From: Saururus chinensis
Taxonomy: Eukaryota; Streptophyta; Magnoliopsida; Piperales; Saururaceae
Direction of reading: 5' to 3'
Assembly: GCA_035235625.1 (NCBI GenBank)
Contig: CP141146.1
Coordinates: 986,501-1,050,500 of the forward strand
Length of the DNA stretch: 64,000 nucleotides
In this document: piece by piece, positions 21,870 through 34,440 of the stretch
How positions within the stretch are numbered: position 1 is the stretch's first letter
How the letters are laid out: every line of letters starts with the position of its first letter
Translations under genes and position numbers: made by a program
Notes under the pieces: generated by a model
What the model was told of the DNA's origin: nothing
Database searches by the model: none
Seen by the model: the letters and a program-made list of their open reading frames with translations, nothing else

Positions 21870-23952
21870 CTCTCCCTCTTAGTACTCTAGCCTTGCCTTT
21901 ATCTACTAATTATCCCCTTTAATCAGCAGTATTGTACATGAGATCCCTCCTCCTCCTTTCTATATATAGAGGTGTTTAATCAGAAAGTCCACCAAAACCA
22001 AACCACAGTTAGGTTAGCAATATTTTTATGATGCACATATACATGCAGCTAGATGATATTCTCATTATCTTAATACCATGCATTTATATATGTGCAAGGC
22101 CATACTGCTTATGTATATATGGCATTTTTTTTCTTTCTGAATTTGGCTGCCCAATATGTCTAAAGAAATTTCTGGAGGACGTAGATCTTATAGATAAAGA
22201 ATACTGCATAGCCGTACTGTATTTATTTTACAACATTAAATATCTCTTCTATTTAGTATCTGCCGATTTCTAGGTAGCTCATTGTGCACTTTTATTAAGG
22301 ATTCGAATAAAACTATTGGTGACATTGAAAAGCTGAATTTCAAACTGGAAAGGCAAGCGCAAAAGTCCATAGCTGCTTGTTGCTTTGCTTGACTTTAAAG
22401 TACATCAAACATTAGTACAAGTTTTCCTGAGGGTGGAATGCAAGGGAAGGCAGTAATCTTAATTTGTTGGGCATCTATTCTTGATCATTACGTCTGCTTT
22501 TAGTGCCACTCTAGACTGTAGTGGAGCACAAAAATCTTCATTTAGGAGGCTATTACAAGGAATTAAAACAGTACTGAACTAAAAGTGTAGGTGGTTTCAC
22601 AATTGTGGGAGGCTTTTTTTTTGTTTTTTTTGCTAAGCTTCTTTTGCTATGCAAGTGTTTAATTCGTTTAATATGCATTACAGCTGATCTTAGATACTAT
22701 AGAAATTCTCATAAATAACCCCTTAGCCATCCAAAGAAAAGCCTTGGTGTTGCAGCACATCTTCAAACGGCCTGCAACTTCTTGGCCCTCCAGAGTCAGA
22801 TTGCTCATTGCTGTACCCTTGTGGCTCAGCAAGCATTCAGGGGCATTATACTGCGGATATGAATGGAGAGTAAGATGAATCACAGCTTCCACATATACCA
22901 TAAATAGGTGCATATCCGAGCAAAAGAAAAAGCACTAACGCCCATGATTTGATTGTCCTCTTTCCTTGTAGGGGTCCTCCATGTGATCTGCAAATTTCTT
23001 TACAGTGCACCTAACAATCCATCACGTCAATGACCATCCATTTTATTTTAATTATTTGTTTCTTTCGGTTTAAAGTCAATGATCCATCAAAGCTATTCTA
23101 ATTTGTCTACACGTTATCATGGCCAGTTTCATTAAGAAAAAACATGACAAAAGAAAAAGGACAAATCCAGAAATAACTAAAAGGGCCTTCTCAAAAAAAG
23201 AAGAAGAAAGAGTTAAAATAAAAGGGCATGTCACAGAGGGTTCCTGACGTGGTTATTATGTGAGGATGCTATCATCAATCTTGTAGCTTAGAGTTGATCA
23301 GTACCCAACAATGTCAACTACTTTACTAGAGGCATGCCATGACTTGTTACGCATCTGATATGTAGTATTTTGAATGCAGATCACGACCATAATATGTTGA
23401 AAAACGACCAAAGTAAGAGTTACAAAAAAAAAAGACCAAAGTAAGTTGTCGCTAAAGCGGTGTGAAAATCAATCCTAACTTATTGTCAGATGCAGATTTC
23501 TCATTATCATCCTCTAAATTGGCAACCTGAAATATCATTTATTCAGCAAGTCCTCTAGCTCTCGGCCGGTCCAATATGTGTAGGGAGGGGGGCCAAGACT
23601 GGATTAATTCAGCACCCGCCCCATATCCAACCAACTTTCAGATACTGTCAAACGTTGATGGTAATTTGGACGCGGACCACATAATATCCAACAATTGATG
23701 AAGTGGGTGGCGATAGAGAGAGGCGGCCTCTCCCTCTGGCCTCTCTGTTAGGACTAATCATGAATGCGTGCATCAGCTGCTTGTGGACATGTACTAACTA
23801 CAAAGGACTTCATTTGTCACCTTACCTTGAAAACTTGATTAATGGTTACGCAAAGTAGAACAGTTCAGACTTGGAAATTTTCATAGGTGCTGTTAGTGAG
23901 CAGCACTGGAGATTTAGAGAACTGGGCAGTACGGAAAAATAAAATTAAGATG
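21870..23952. other. PLR upstream region and duplicated flank
   Basis: The first few hundred bases should hold the PLR promoter. A TATATATAG run at about 21961-21969 lies some 95 bases upstream of the start in PLR orientation and may be its TATA box. A short open stretch at 22680-22860 (-) was considered and not called. 23097-23609 is copy B of the PLR 3' flank. No intact gene was seen. Confidence 0.5.
23097..23609. repeat. Duplicated PLR 3'-flank segment, copy B (orphan)
   Basis: A direct copy of 19055-19609, about 90-95 percent alike by eye. In copy A the PLR gene begins within 170 bases of the end. Here the sequence beyond 23609 has no PLR similarity, so this copy is an orphan flank left by a lost tandem PLR unit. 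Confidence 0.9.
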
Positions 23953-24025
23953 CATACCCGGTGGGACTCGAACCCACAATCGCCTGATTAGAAGTCAGAC
24001 GCCTTATCCATTAGGCCACGGGTAC
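23953..24025 (-). tRNA. tRNA-Arg, anticodon UCU
   Basis: A 73-base cloverleaf on the minus strand. The acceptor GTACCCG pairs with CGGGTAT (one G-T), the discriminator is G, the D-arm is GGCCTAATGGATAAGGC, the anticodon stem CTGA/TCAG holds loop CTTCTAA with anticodon TCT, and the T-arm is GTGGGTTCGAGTCCCAC. There is no intron. T-rich sequence follows on the minus strand, as expected for polymerase III termination. Confidence 0.96.
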
Positions 24026-25175
24026 AGGCTTGGAGTGGCAAAAGAATATAATGTAGTGTTTTATTACTATATTATCACAGTTCTGCTAACTTGCTTATGC
24101 ACGGCCGCAATTCAAACCATTGATTTTAACAATAAAGGAAACTTTACCAAGGTATAAGTATAACAAGGGCTTGACTTTGTTTTAGCTCACCCACTTTGCC
24201 TCTGAAAATTATTCACTTAGCCTAGGGGAGACCCATTAGCATGACCCATGTCGTGATCCATTGGATTTTGATCTGAGAGCGGATATTACTAAAAGGCATG
24301 TGGGTAAATTTATTATGGATGAGAAATTTGTCACCATTGGCCTGATATATAAACAGTACATATCTACCGATTGTGTGGCCCCATATATAGATAATAGATA
24401 TCTATCTACCCATTGTGTTAAGGGAGTGGGCTGTATAAAATTAGGGGTGACAAACTCCTTATCCATTTATTATTATGGCACATCATCAAAACTCAATGGA
24501 CAGCTCGCGGTGCCAAGCTCACTTGACGACGTAAATGAGCTCAATGTTTTCCTTCATAGCAAGGTCCATTAGCTGGTGGTGAGTGCCTGCATGGACTATG
24601 AAGGAAGAACCAAAGAGGACGTCTGATGTTATATGGAGCGTTTTTTATTGTAACGCCTGCGATGAGCGTCGTTACTTAATACTCTTCCTGCTTCCTTAAC
24701 TGTCATCGTAAATCACGCCATGTCTGAGTTTATCATAAGATACCATACTATGATTTCCCTGCTGAGCTTCTCTCTTTTCGCCAGACATGATTTCCCTAGC
24801 ATACATTTTCTTGTGAAACAGGTGAACTTTTTGTCTTGTCGACTAGGCTGATATAAGTGTAATACTCGAATTTTTCGACTGTCTGAAGGTACTAATGCCA
24901 ACACTCATTTTCTTCCACAATAAAAAAAGTAGACTCAAATGAAAACAACAAAAATAACAGTTACAAAATAGGACAAAGGCATATTCCTCCTAATCATGGT
25001 TGAGATGACATACACATCTAATTTTTCAGTCTTAGTTCCTAGAAAAATATACATGCTGTTTTAAGTGCCCTGCCAGAATGGCGTCCAATTTAAAAAAAAA
25101 ACAAGAATGACCGCCTCTACCTGCACAGGTTCTCATGGCTCTTTATCTTACCCTGAAAATTCACGTCAGCTGGAG
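24026..25175. other. Intergenic region between tRNA-Arg and the TPR gene
   Basis: No coding sequence was seen. A hairpin with 11-bp perfect arms (TTCCTTCATAG / CTATGAAGGAA) spans about 24550-24606. The related strings TATCTACCGATTGTGT and TATCTACCCATTGTGT lie at about 24362 and 24404, within what looks like old repeat DNA. The last few hundred bases are probably the 3' UTR of the TPR gene. Confidence 0.5.
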
Positions 25176-28100
25176 TCACCTTTGAGCAGGTTCAGATGCC
25201 TGACTACTCAAAGCAGAATTCGAGGGATTAGATGGAAGGTTCCCATTTTCCTGAGGTGGTGAAGCACCCCATCTTGCTTCTACCTCCGACGGCTCCAGCA
25301 CATATACCGCTCCATCACTCATGCCCAAGGCAATTTGGTTTGACTCCGAGGGATGAGCTGCAATCACTGAAGGATAGGCAGGACTGTTGCTGCAAATTTG
25401 AAAGTCATCCAATCAATATCAATAACCATAGCTCATTTAATAAAGCACATTATCATCACAATCATAACATTCTCGCAGGCCTTTCTTTAGTTACAAATTT
25501 AACACTACACAAACCCTGAATATGAATAAATGATTTCATATAACTCCCTCTGTCCCACATTAATAGCCCCATTTGATTTTTTAAAATTAACTAAAATTAG
25601 TTCATTTTAAACAACCAAATGGAGCTATTAATGTGGGGATGGAGGGAGTACATCTGAGTAAATACATAAACGATGTGATCAGGGAAGGGACCAACATAAA
25701 CACTAGCAAAAAATTATATACCCGGAAACGGGAGATGGGACATAAGAAGTAGCTGCAACTCGACAACGTAGCCTCAAACTGTCTGAATCAAATACTCCAA
25801 TTGCACCATCACAAAACCCAGCATAAACCAGAAGGCCGTCTGATGAATAGATTGCACTAGAGATGGGTGCGGGTAGAGCTTCTCTAGGAGACCACTATAT
25901 ATGATGCAACAAGCAATAATCAGGAAAAAAAGTACATTCAAATTGCTATTTACCTAGCCAATGCATCATCATATTATAAACCTATGACATGAAAAATTTA
26001 CTGATAAATAAAAATTCACCATACATCATCATATTATAAACATATAACATGAAAATTTTACTATTAAACAAAAAATCACCATATCTGCCCTTGCACAGAA
26101 AACTAAATCTGGATGAGTCAAAAGAAGTCACGACCAGTAGTAGACAGGATGAATTCACATAAGTTCCAATTAAGTATGACAAGCAATAGAATCGCGTCTA
26201 ACCAACAAGAACCACAGCAACATCTAAACTGACTGATACACAGATTTACGGGTGGTAAACCAGAAACAACAAAGGACATGGTCAACGTGGCCTTGGCATC
26301 AACTACTCCAACCTGATGCCAGCTTAGCATTGAAAGATAACCAAACTAAAATGCAGCAGAAGACAAGAAGATTCACTTGCCATAAAGCAAGGTGAGTCTT
26401 AGGTCCAAAAGGGCACCAAGCGTACGTAGGTAGCCAACCCAGCAGTCTGGACTCCAAGGCAACATTTTGAGAATGAGTTGAATGGCAAGAAGGAATTCGA
26501 GTGGTCAACCCCAGACAGCCGGGATGATAATGATTAAAGTATATGCATGCATATACAAAGAGTATAATAAAACCAAAACATAATAATGGAGTTCTCATAT
26601 TTTAAATTTAAAATGCAGAAGTTATCAATTCCAAAAAGATTTCTCACAGAAAATGCCAGAAAATATGTTCAACAGAACTAGTAAGATTATAAAGAACTGA
26701 AACTTTTTGACCATCTAAACGAAAAGCCATTTCACTGGGTCTGATTATGGCCTCCGTCACACAAATGAAAGATTATTCAAGGCCTCTTTTATCAATTAGT
26801 CATACACCAAAGTTTGCATAAGGGCAGGCTATCTGAGCACTCGACATAATTTAGACTGACACAGACAACAGTCAACAAGTCACAGCAGCAAACCAAAGTT
26901 TCAGCACCTCAATGAGCAGAAAGTCTGCATGCGACCTAACAATTGTTCACCTATTTAAATCAAGGTAGAAGTCCATAAATGTGCTTTAATATTTTCAACC
27001 ACAACGATCACCTAAATGTCAAATATGACTAAACTCTAATATGTCAGAAGTAGAATGAGAAACTTGAAGACTAATCTCCAACATATATATCAAGCTCCCT
27101 CTTGCTTTTGCTGGAGCAAGCAAATTGTTTCTGGTATTAGGTAATTAATTCTAATGTCAATAATGCATTAAGAAAAAGACCAAATTATGTAGTCAAAGAT
27201 GCACCATATTGGTGAGAGACATGGCAATTGATAATTTATCCATGACCAACATCGAAGAAAAAACTGTTGCATTGTAAAATTACAAGTTAAAAAATGGGAC
27301 CTATCATGGTTGTGCCTATTTTTATGTAAAAATTCTGGAAAACAAAAGAAAATAATACCCACTCCCACTCATGTTGCAAGTATAGAATCTTACAAAGCGC
27401 AGGCATTCAAGCTTGCCATCATACACAGCAATTTGACTTTCATGGACAATCAATAAATGATTTTGATCATTATGAAACTGAACTTTCGTTTCCCCAACAA
27501 GTGGCCCTGAGCGACCTGGAGGGGCTTGTATGGACCTTGATTTTTTCTTCTCCCAGCCATCAATGCTCCATACACATAGCTGAATCAAATCATTAAGAAC
27601 ATATTATCACCCACAGGTTAAAAACAAACACAGAAGTAATGATAGCTAGAGCAATTATGTTGTCAAGTCAGCTACCTGTGCATCAGCACCTGAAGAAACC
27701 AGCACATTCAATGACTGGGAAAATGCAAGGCCAGTTATCCTCTTCTGATGGCCCTTTAGCTTGATCTTTACCTGCACCAAGCAACAAATGGAACATTAAG
27801 ATGAATAAGTCAGTCTAGTTTCCAAGTAGTTTCCTTTGCTTCAAATTACAAAAAGAGAGCCAAGGTTAGCAAAGCATTTACCAACCTCATCAATCCGAAC
27901 ATTGTATATCTGAATTGTAGAGTCTTCCATTCCAATAGCAATTATGTTATTATCTTGTGGGTGAAATGCCAGATAGGTAGCTGCAGGTGGTGGTGGCATG
28001 AAAGTTGTCATAACCTGGGAATGCACATCATTAGCTTCAATCTTATATTCCAGACCCTATATGTGTAATGTGCGAGGAGAAAAGTTTTTTTTGTACTCCA

Positions 28101-31100
28101 ACCACTAAAAAGATCAAGAAACGACACTGTTGCACCTTCTTGTGGGTTATTTTAAGAAAACTACCCAATAGCCTAGTAATTGCAATTCCAAAATCTACCA
28201 AACAAAAGGTTTATTGCCCATCATCTTGATATTTTATGATAACATCCTATTTTGAAAGAAAAAAAAATTGAAGTCTATTTCATGTAACTAATACCACATG
28301 GCTAGACATTTTGGACAAGGGAATAATTTTTTGAGCTTCTCACAGATGTGCTTGTGTGTAATACAGCATATTACATCAGCATAGCCAATTCAGATGTAGT
28401 AAAACACCGCAGCATCACCTTTTTCTGTAGGAAGAACCTATAAGAAGAACTATTGTTTAAGATTGAAGCTATTCGACGGCCCCAGCCATGTGATGATACC
28501 TTATGAATAATTTTTTAACTTTGAAAATAAACATTTTAGTTGCTTTCAAGTGACTAAATCACATGGCAACACATGTTGCAGTGATGCAATTTTTTTCAAT
28601 CACATAATTATCGAATTTTCTGTCCATTCTTCACATTTTATGAAATTGATTAACCCATGGCACTACAATTAATGACAGCTACCTTAGCTGTGATCAGCCA
28701 CATACTTGATATAAACACAGCTTAAGTGGTAGAAATTGAGATTGTTTACCTTGAAAGTCATCATGTTGAATAACGAAACCTTGCCACCAGATGCAGACAT
28801 TACGTAGGAGTCATTTTTTGACAAAGCAATGCAAGCAGCTGCCTCATCAGCTTGGCTGGCTTCACATGTGTCATTAGTCATAAGAGTTCCACTGGAAGGC
28901 TGCCACAGCTGAGGAACAACTGATGCTGTGGACTGAATAGGACAAAGTACTGTGAGCACTTACTTAAATATACCAGCAAAGCTACCTTACAATTTTACAA
29001 AATGTTCATACAAAGATGACTCACCTTTCCAGATGGGTTACGGTCAGTCCGTTGCCATTTCCACAGCTTGTGAGTGGCAGTCGACAAAAGTGCTAAAACA
29101 GCAAATCCTGAGTTTGTATATAACAGTCGTACAACCTGCAAGTCAACATAGAACATAAATTCAGATTTATAACAAAGACAACTTGAGAAAATAGGAACCT
29201 AAAATTATTTGCTGGACATGATAGTTTGCAAGACAACTTGACACACAAACACAACAGACTATGTTTTCTTCAAAAGAAAAACTTTGGATCATCTAAATGA
29301 CCATTTACTGGATAGTTGCTTACAATAGATTCACATTAACAAAACCAAAATTACAAAATGAAACTGTAAGATGACAAGCTCAACATATATCTTCAGTTTG
29401 TCCAGTTTGGTTCTTATAGTTACTAAAAGACATTACCTTGCCAGTGGTCAAAGGATCAGGAAGCCGTAATGCTTTCAGCTGACTTGAGTCAACAATGTCA
29501 GCCAACTTCCAAATTTTAGTTTTCTCAATATCATCTCCTACCCTTGGCTTAACATCTAGGGTTCTGCTCTCCATAGTAGCCTGGAATTTATTTGATTAAA
29601 AACTAACATCTTGTTTACACGTATGACCTTTAGAAAATCAAAAGTGACGGCATACCAGGCTAGTCATAGTTACAGCCGGTGAGATCCTATCAGATCTCTC
29701 AATAGTAGCCGCTAGAGGAGCAGAAACACTTGTCATAGAAGCCAACTGAGTTGCAATAGGAGGCTGCACCAAAAAAGAGAAAAAAGACAAACTTGAGAAT
29801 AGGAGCTCTATTATAAACGATTAAAGAAACGAGAGAGAGAGAACCTTTGTGTTGATTGATTCAGAAGGACCCCTAGTTCCCTCAAATGTACGGCATTCAA
29901 GCATCCTTATCAGTCGTTGGCCATCAGCATTAGCGAGAATTTTGATTCCATTGTCGCTTGTTGTGACAGCCAGTAAGGAGCCCTCCTTGTTGAATCGCAA
30001 TCTAGGACTAGCCTACATATAGTATTAAACTGTCACCATTCCCATCAAAATGAGCATTATCTTGACAAATTAGGGTTGGACAAGAGTACTCATGGTAAAA
30101 AAATAGATAACATCAAATCAATTAATGAAATCATACTAACCGGCAGTCCTCCATCTGCATCTGTCGTGGCCAAGATAGTAGGATTATCCATATCCCAAAA
30201 TTTGATTTGGAATTCATCACCAGCAGCAAGGAAACGATTTCTTGTAGTGTCAAATTGAACAACACCTAAGGAACGCTTCCTAAAACCAGTGTATGTCCTT
30301 TTAATAGCTCCTTCACTCTCATTCCACTCCACTAAATGTGAATCACCTTCTTTACTTGTTCCACAAGAAAACAGCCTAGCAAAGAGAGATATGTGCTTAT
30401 ATATATCATGATAAATGCATGCCCCATTGTAGCTGCCAAAGATGGTCAGAAATCCAAATCCCTGAAAATGAATTATTAACAACAAACTATGAAAAACATA
30501 ACATTCACCTAGTGCCATCTGCACTATATGCCATAGTAGTGCACCAAAGCCCAGGAGCATCATAATCAACTCGGGATCCCATAGCATCATACAGCCATGC
30601 TTTGATTTTCCCATCAATGGCCGTAGAGAATATGAACTGCACACAAGAAGTTCAAGTGAAACTAAATCCATAAAAATGATAACAAGAGAAAGAGAACTGT
30701 GAACCATTGGTCAGCTATATGGAAAACAGTTCAAAGTAGAACCACATTTATATCATTCAAAATGAGTGCCTCCAAAAGGACAACTAATAAAATAACTGAC
30801 CTGGATAGCCTCTTTATAATGGGGGCAGACAGAATATACAGGAGCTTCATGGCCTTCAAACGTATATTGCCGACGACCAGCTACAGCATCCCAAACCTAC
30901 CATTCATTTAATATGTATAAATTAGTGGTCCATTTGTGTTTACTTCTCCTGATTTCTATTTCTCTGTTCTCCATCAAAGTTCTCATAAAAAATTACCTTA
31001 ATTGTCTTGTCATCGCCACATGTTACAATGCAGAGTAGCTTGTTAGGATGGGAGAATGCTATATCATTGACCCCACCTACATGTGCATCAATCTACAGAA

Positions 31101-33622
31101 ACATACAAGTCAGCTACCAGAACACAAGAGGTACAAAATGACACATCGTCCTCTAGCATGTGAGATTTGTCTTCCAAATGTTGTGCTTACTTCCAGATGT
31201 TGTCTCAGTTCTCCAGTTGGACTGTAAGTGTACACCTGGACTATATGCTTGGAGAACGCCACACCTGATATTCAAGCAGCAGAATGAACAGTGATTCTTT
31301 TAAGATGAACATGCACATATTATGGTAATAAGAAGGATCATTTAAGACATAGAAACACTGATAAAGATGAGGGAAAAAATTCTACCCAGTATTGACCCGT
31401 CTGGACCCCAAATGCACCGATTGACGGAAATGGTGGCATCTTTCATCAATGCTGTCTGGTATACAGTTCATTGGACCAACAATTAGAATGAGCTCAATGG
31501 TATAACCTCTGAAAAATTAAAAATTGGGAAGAACACATAACACCGTATACCTGCAGTGGCACTGTACATGCCGAGATGTCCCAAACTTTGAAAGTCTTAT
31601 GAGCCAGTCTTTCTCGAGAACCAACCTCCCATATACCAATGTCACCAACATTTGTCCCAACTGAAGTAAAAATATTGAAAATGTTAATGGACCTCTGCCA
31701 TCAGTGACTAACAATGACTTCATCAGATAATTAGTGAAACCACTGCACTGCATAGGAGGGAAAGTCCACCAAGTAAAATTGTCTGCTGCTGTGGATGAAA
31801 ATCCATGCTCATGACATTTGAACCTTGGCTAAGAGATCGCACAATAGTCTTTGGAAGGTCATCTTGTGAGTAAATATTAGGTGGATGAGTGGTGCCCAAA
31901 AAAGATACCTAATAATACATACCCAATTTGATTATGTAGCTGCCAACATTTTACCAGCAACAGAAAGGTAAATACTTTTAATTTTATTGGTCGTTGTAAT
32001 AGTACCTCATCAGACTGGCGCATCCGTTTCATCAAGTGTTCGGAATCAACCGACTGGTACTCCAACCCAGGAGCACTATTAGGTGCCCTCGGATGTTTCA
32101 AGAAAGCAGCTACACAAATAAAAACAAATAAAATTAAAAAAAAAATCAAGAAAAAGGTGGCAAGGACAAGTTCCAGAGTAAGAGGTTAACCAGCATTAGG
32201 AGGCTGTACAAGGCCAGGAGGGGCAGCTGCCACAGCAGCATGTGGTATAGGATTGGTGCTGGACATCCATCCTGCAATAGCACTAGCTGATGGAGAAACA
32301 ACTGGTTGAAAAGGCTGCAGAATATAATGATGTAAAACAATAGTCAAGAGAAGTAACAATCATATGCCCACCACAAAACAAAGACAAAAAGACTTACACT
32401 GTGAGCACCAATGGGAGGAAATGCTCCAGCTTTAGGAATAGGCCCAACAAGGGGACTATTGGTAGGAGGTGGTGCACGAGCACCATTAGTAGGGGTACAT
32501 GTGTGATCAGTAAAGAGTGTCTTGATGTCAGGGTTGGGGCGAGGGTTCTTACATAGTTGGTGCTGCCAATTAAGACTATAAATGCAGCAAAGAAGCTCAT
32601 TAAAGTCTAATGAGAAACCTTCAAAACAACAATGTGGCAGAAAAAGAAGAAATATTATCTTAAAACAATTTGTACTTTAGAAAACATCTGAAATTTTAAG
32701 AATTTGTTCAGACAAAAATGACAAAGTCCATGAACTTTTTTTTTGTCTCCATAAAGATAGAATATGCCCCCCAACAGAGAAGAGAACTACCTTTGGTTAA
32801 TTAGAGTTCGCAAACGTGAGGGTTTAAACACTGGAAATGTAAGCTTGTCACGGAATAAAGGATTTGCTTCAATCAGCTTCTTAAGTTCCAATAACATGAT
32901 ATTTCGAGCCGATTTTGTATCCCCGTACTTAGAAAGTTGTTCGTTTTGCCTAGGTATAGCACCAATTACACAAGCAGCAAGAAAATTCACAATCAACTCA
33001 GACATAATACACATAAGTAAGAAGAGAAAATAAGAAGCAAGTTGTTAAATCATATCAGCACCTGAAGTTATCGAGAGTAAGCAGTTGCGTAATTTCTTTG
33101 AAAAGTTCTTCATTGAAAGAAGCAAATACTTTAAGGTCTTTAACTAAAATTTCAACTGCCTTGGCCCTGTCATGCCTGTAAAGACACAAAACACTAATTC
33201 CAATATCCAGTAATTTCTCCAAAACATATTGGAAACAGGCGAGCGCATGAAACCCACCTATCAAGAGCTTCAAGATATTTTTGCTTTCTAATTTCGAAAA
33301 ATATCTTCATAGAATAACGATTGTCCTCAACTTTCGTGAACCCACATAGGTACTTTTCAACTTCATCCCATTCACCCGCCAGGACTTGGTCCTCAAAGTA
33401 TTTCATGTTGAAGTAGAAACCAGATTCTTGTTCCAATCTAAAATTGAATGAAACCGCATCAGAAAACTTGAGCAACAAATAAACCATCCATTGAAAACCT
33501 GAACAGGATGAGCTGAAAACCAGAGGTAGGTAAAGAAGTTACCTGTGCACTGTTTCCTTGAACTTCTCCTCGTCCAAAAACTGTAAGATTAGAAATACCA
33601 GCTCCCGACTCAAGGAAGACAT
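25176..33622 (-). CDS. TPR: TOPLESS-related transcriptional corepressor, 25 exons
   Basis: Coding exons (minus): 33622-33543, 33437-33258, 33175-33062, 32949-32791, 32575-32398, 32314-32191, 32109-32006, 31908-31770, 31660-31551, 31455-31386, 31264-31191, 31092-30997, 30896-30801, 30636-30509, 30375-30141, 30012-29845, 29763-29656, 29580-29437, 29135-29025, 28932-28750, 28014-27886, 27771-27676, 27579-27394, 25894-25722, 25389-25176. They join in frame into 1,132 codons plus stop, matching the family length of about 1,131. Residues 1-36 form the LisH motif (SSLSRELVFLILQFLDEEKF) and about 34-92 the CTLH; the TOPLESS domain continues to about 210 and includes Asn176, the residue altered in Arabidopsis tpl-1. 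A Pro-rich linker (about 200-310) leads into two WD40 propellers (about 340-1110). TPL/TPR proteins bind EAR-motif repressors such as Aux/IAA and JAZ-NINJA in the nucleus and recruit histone deacetylases. The largest intron (25895-27393) shows nothing notable. All key regions appear intact. Confidence 0.97.
25544..25648. mobile_element. Stowaway-like MITE in the last TPR intron
   Basis: A 105-bp near-palindrome with ends CTCCCTCTGTCCCA and TGGGGATGGAGGGAG, flanked by TA on both sides (with one extra A at the left end). Stowaway elements share the CTCCCTCCGT terminus and TA target sites. It lies in the intron between the last two TPR coding exons. It has no coding capacity. Confidence 0.8.
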
Positions 33623-34440
33623 AGTTCCCAGCAGTTCTGACCGCTCCAGTGCAAGATGCAATACCAAACTCAAACCAGGAGACGAATAAAGATAGCCCAC
33701 CAAAAAACCAGATCCTTTTAATACGTTTACGTAAACATTCGAGAACTGTCAGGTTGCAGGTCGAAAATCTAGGCCTCTGCACTCTCTCCCTTGGTTTTCT
33801 AATTTATAGTTTTATCCTTCCTAAACAGATATCAGATTATACACAAATCTAGCTCGGATAAATGACTACAACCTAATAGGAGCCAGATTCCTACTAGATT
33901 AAACACCAAACAGAGCAAAGCACAAGGTCCCTGACACAGAAAAGTAGCAAAAGTAAGCTCTTTTACCATCCTAGCTGAACTCAAACACACAAGCCCCTCA
34001 CATATTCAAACATAAACAAAACATGAAATGACACTCACCTTGTTCCAACTCATTAAGCATCAAAATCCACGTTCCTGGGACACTTCATCCTTTTTCCGAC
34101 CAAACCCAGATACTCCGCACACTATCTAAATAGATAAACAAAATCTACAGCAAAGCCTCCTCCTTTCTCCTCCGGCAAAGCTCACACCTTTCTTCAACGT
34201 CCACGAGAAGGCCTCGCCGGAACCCTAAACAGCCAGACACGAGACCCGCAACCCGCCCAAAAGATGTAAATGAGGAAAGCAGTCTACAGAGAACAGAAAA
34301 AACAGAGCAGAGAGAACCAAAAAAAAAAAGAAAAAAAGAGCACCTTTTTCAAGTCTCTATATATGGACTGAGAGCGGTGCAGGATCCCGGGCCCAAATGA
34401 AGACGAACTCGCTTCCCCAGGAGCGTGAAAATGAGTTTCC
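33623..34440 (-). promoter_or_regulatory. TPR 5' leader with probable 5' UTR intron
   Basis: Upstream of the TPR start, on the minus strand, a donor AACAAG|GTGAGTG at 34039/34038 and an acceptor GGTCAG|AACTGC at 33637/33636 would remove 402 bp, leaving a 14-base leader piece before the ATG. A leader intron is common in TPL/TPR genes. Transcription probably begins around 34.1-34.4 kb, in CT-rich sequence (AG-rich on the plus strand). Neither border is proven. Confidence 0.45.

Noticed and set aside
22680..22860. Minus-strand open stretch reading NAPECLLSHKGTAMSNLTLE with an AG acceptor-like start
   Set aside because: It looks somewhat exon-like, but I recognise no family and found no partner exon or donor, so it is not called.
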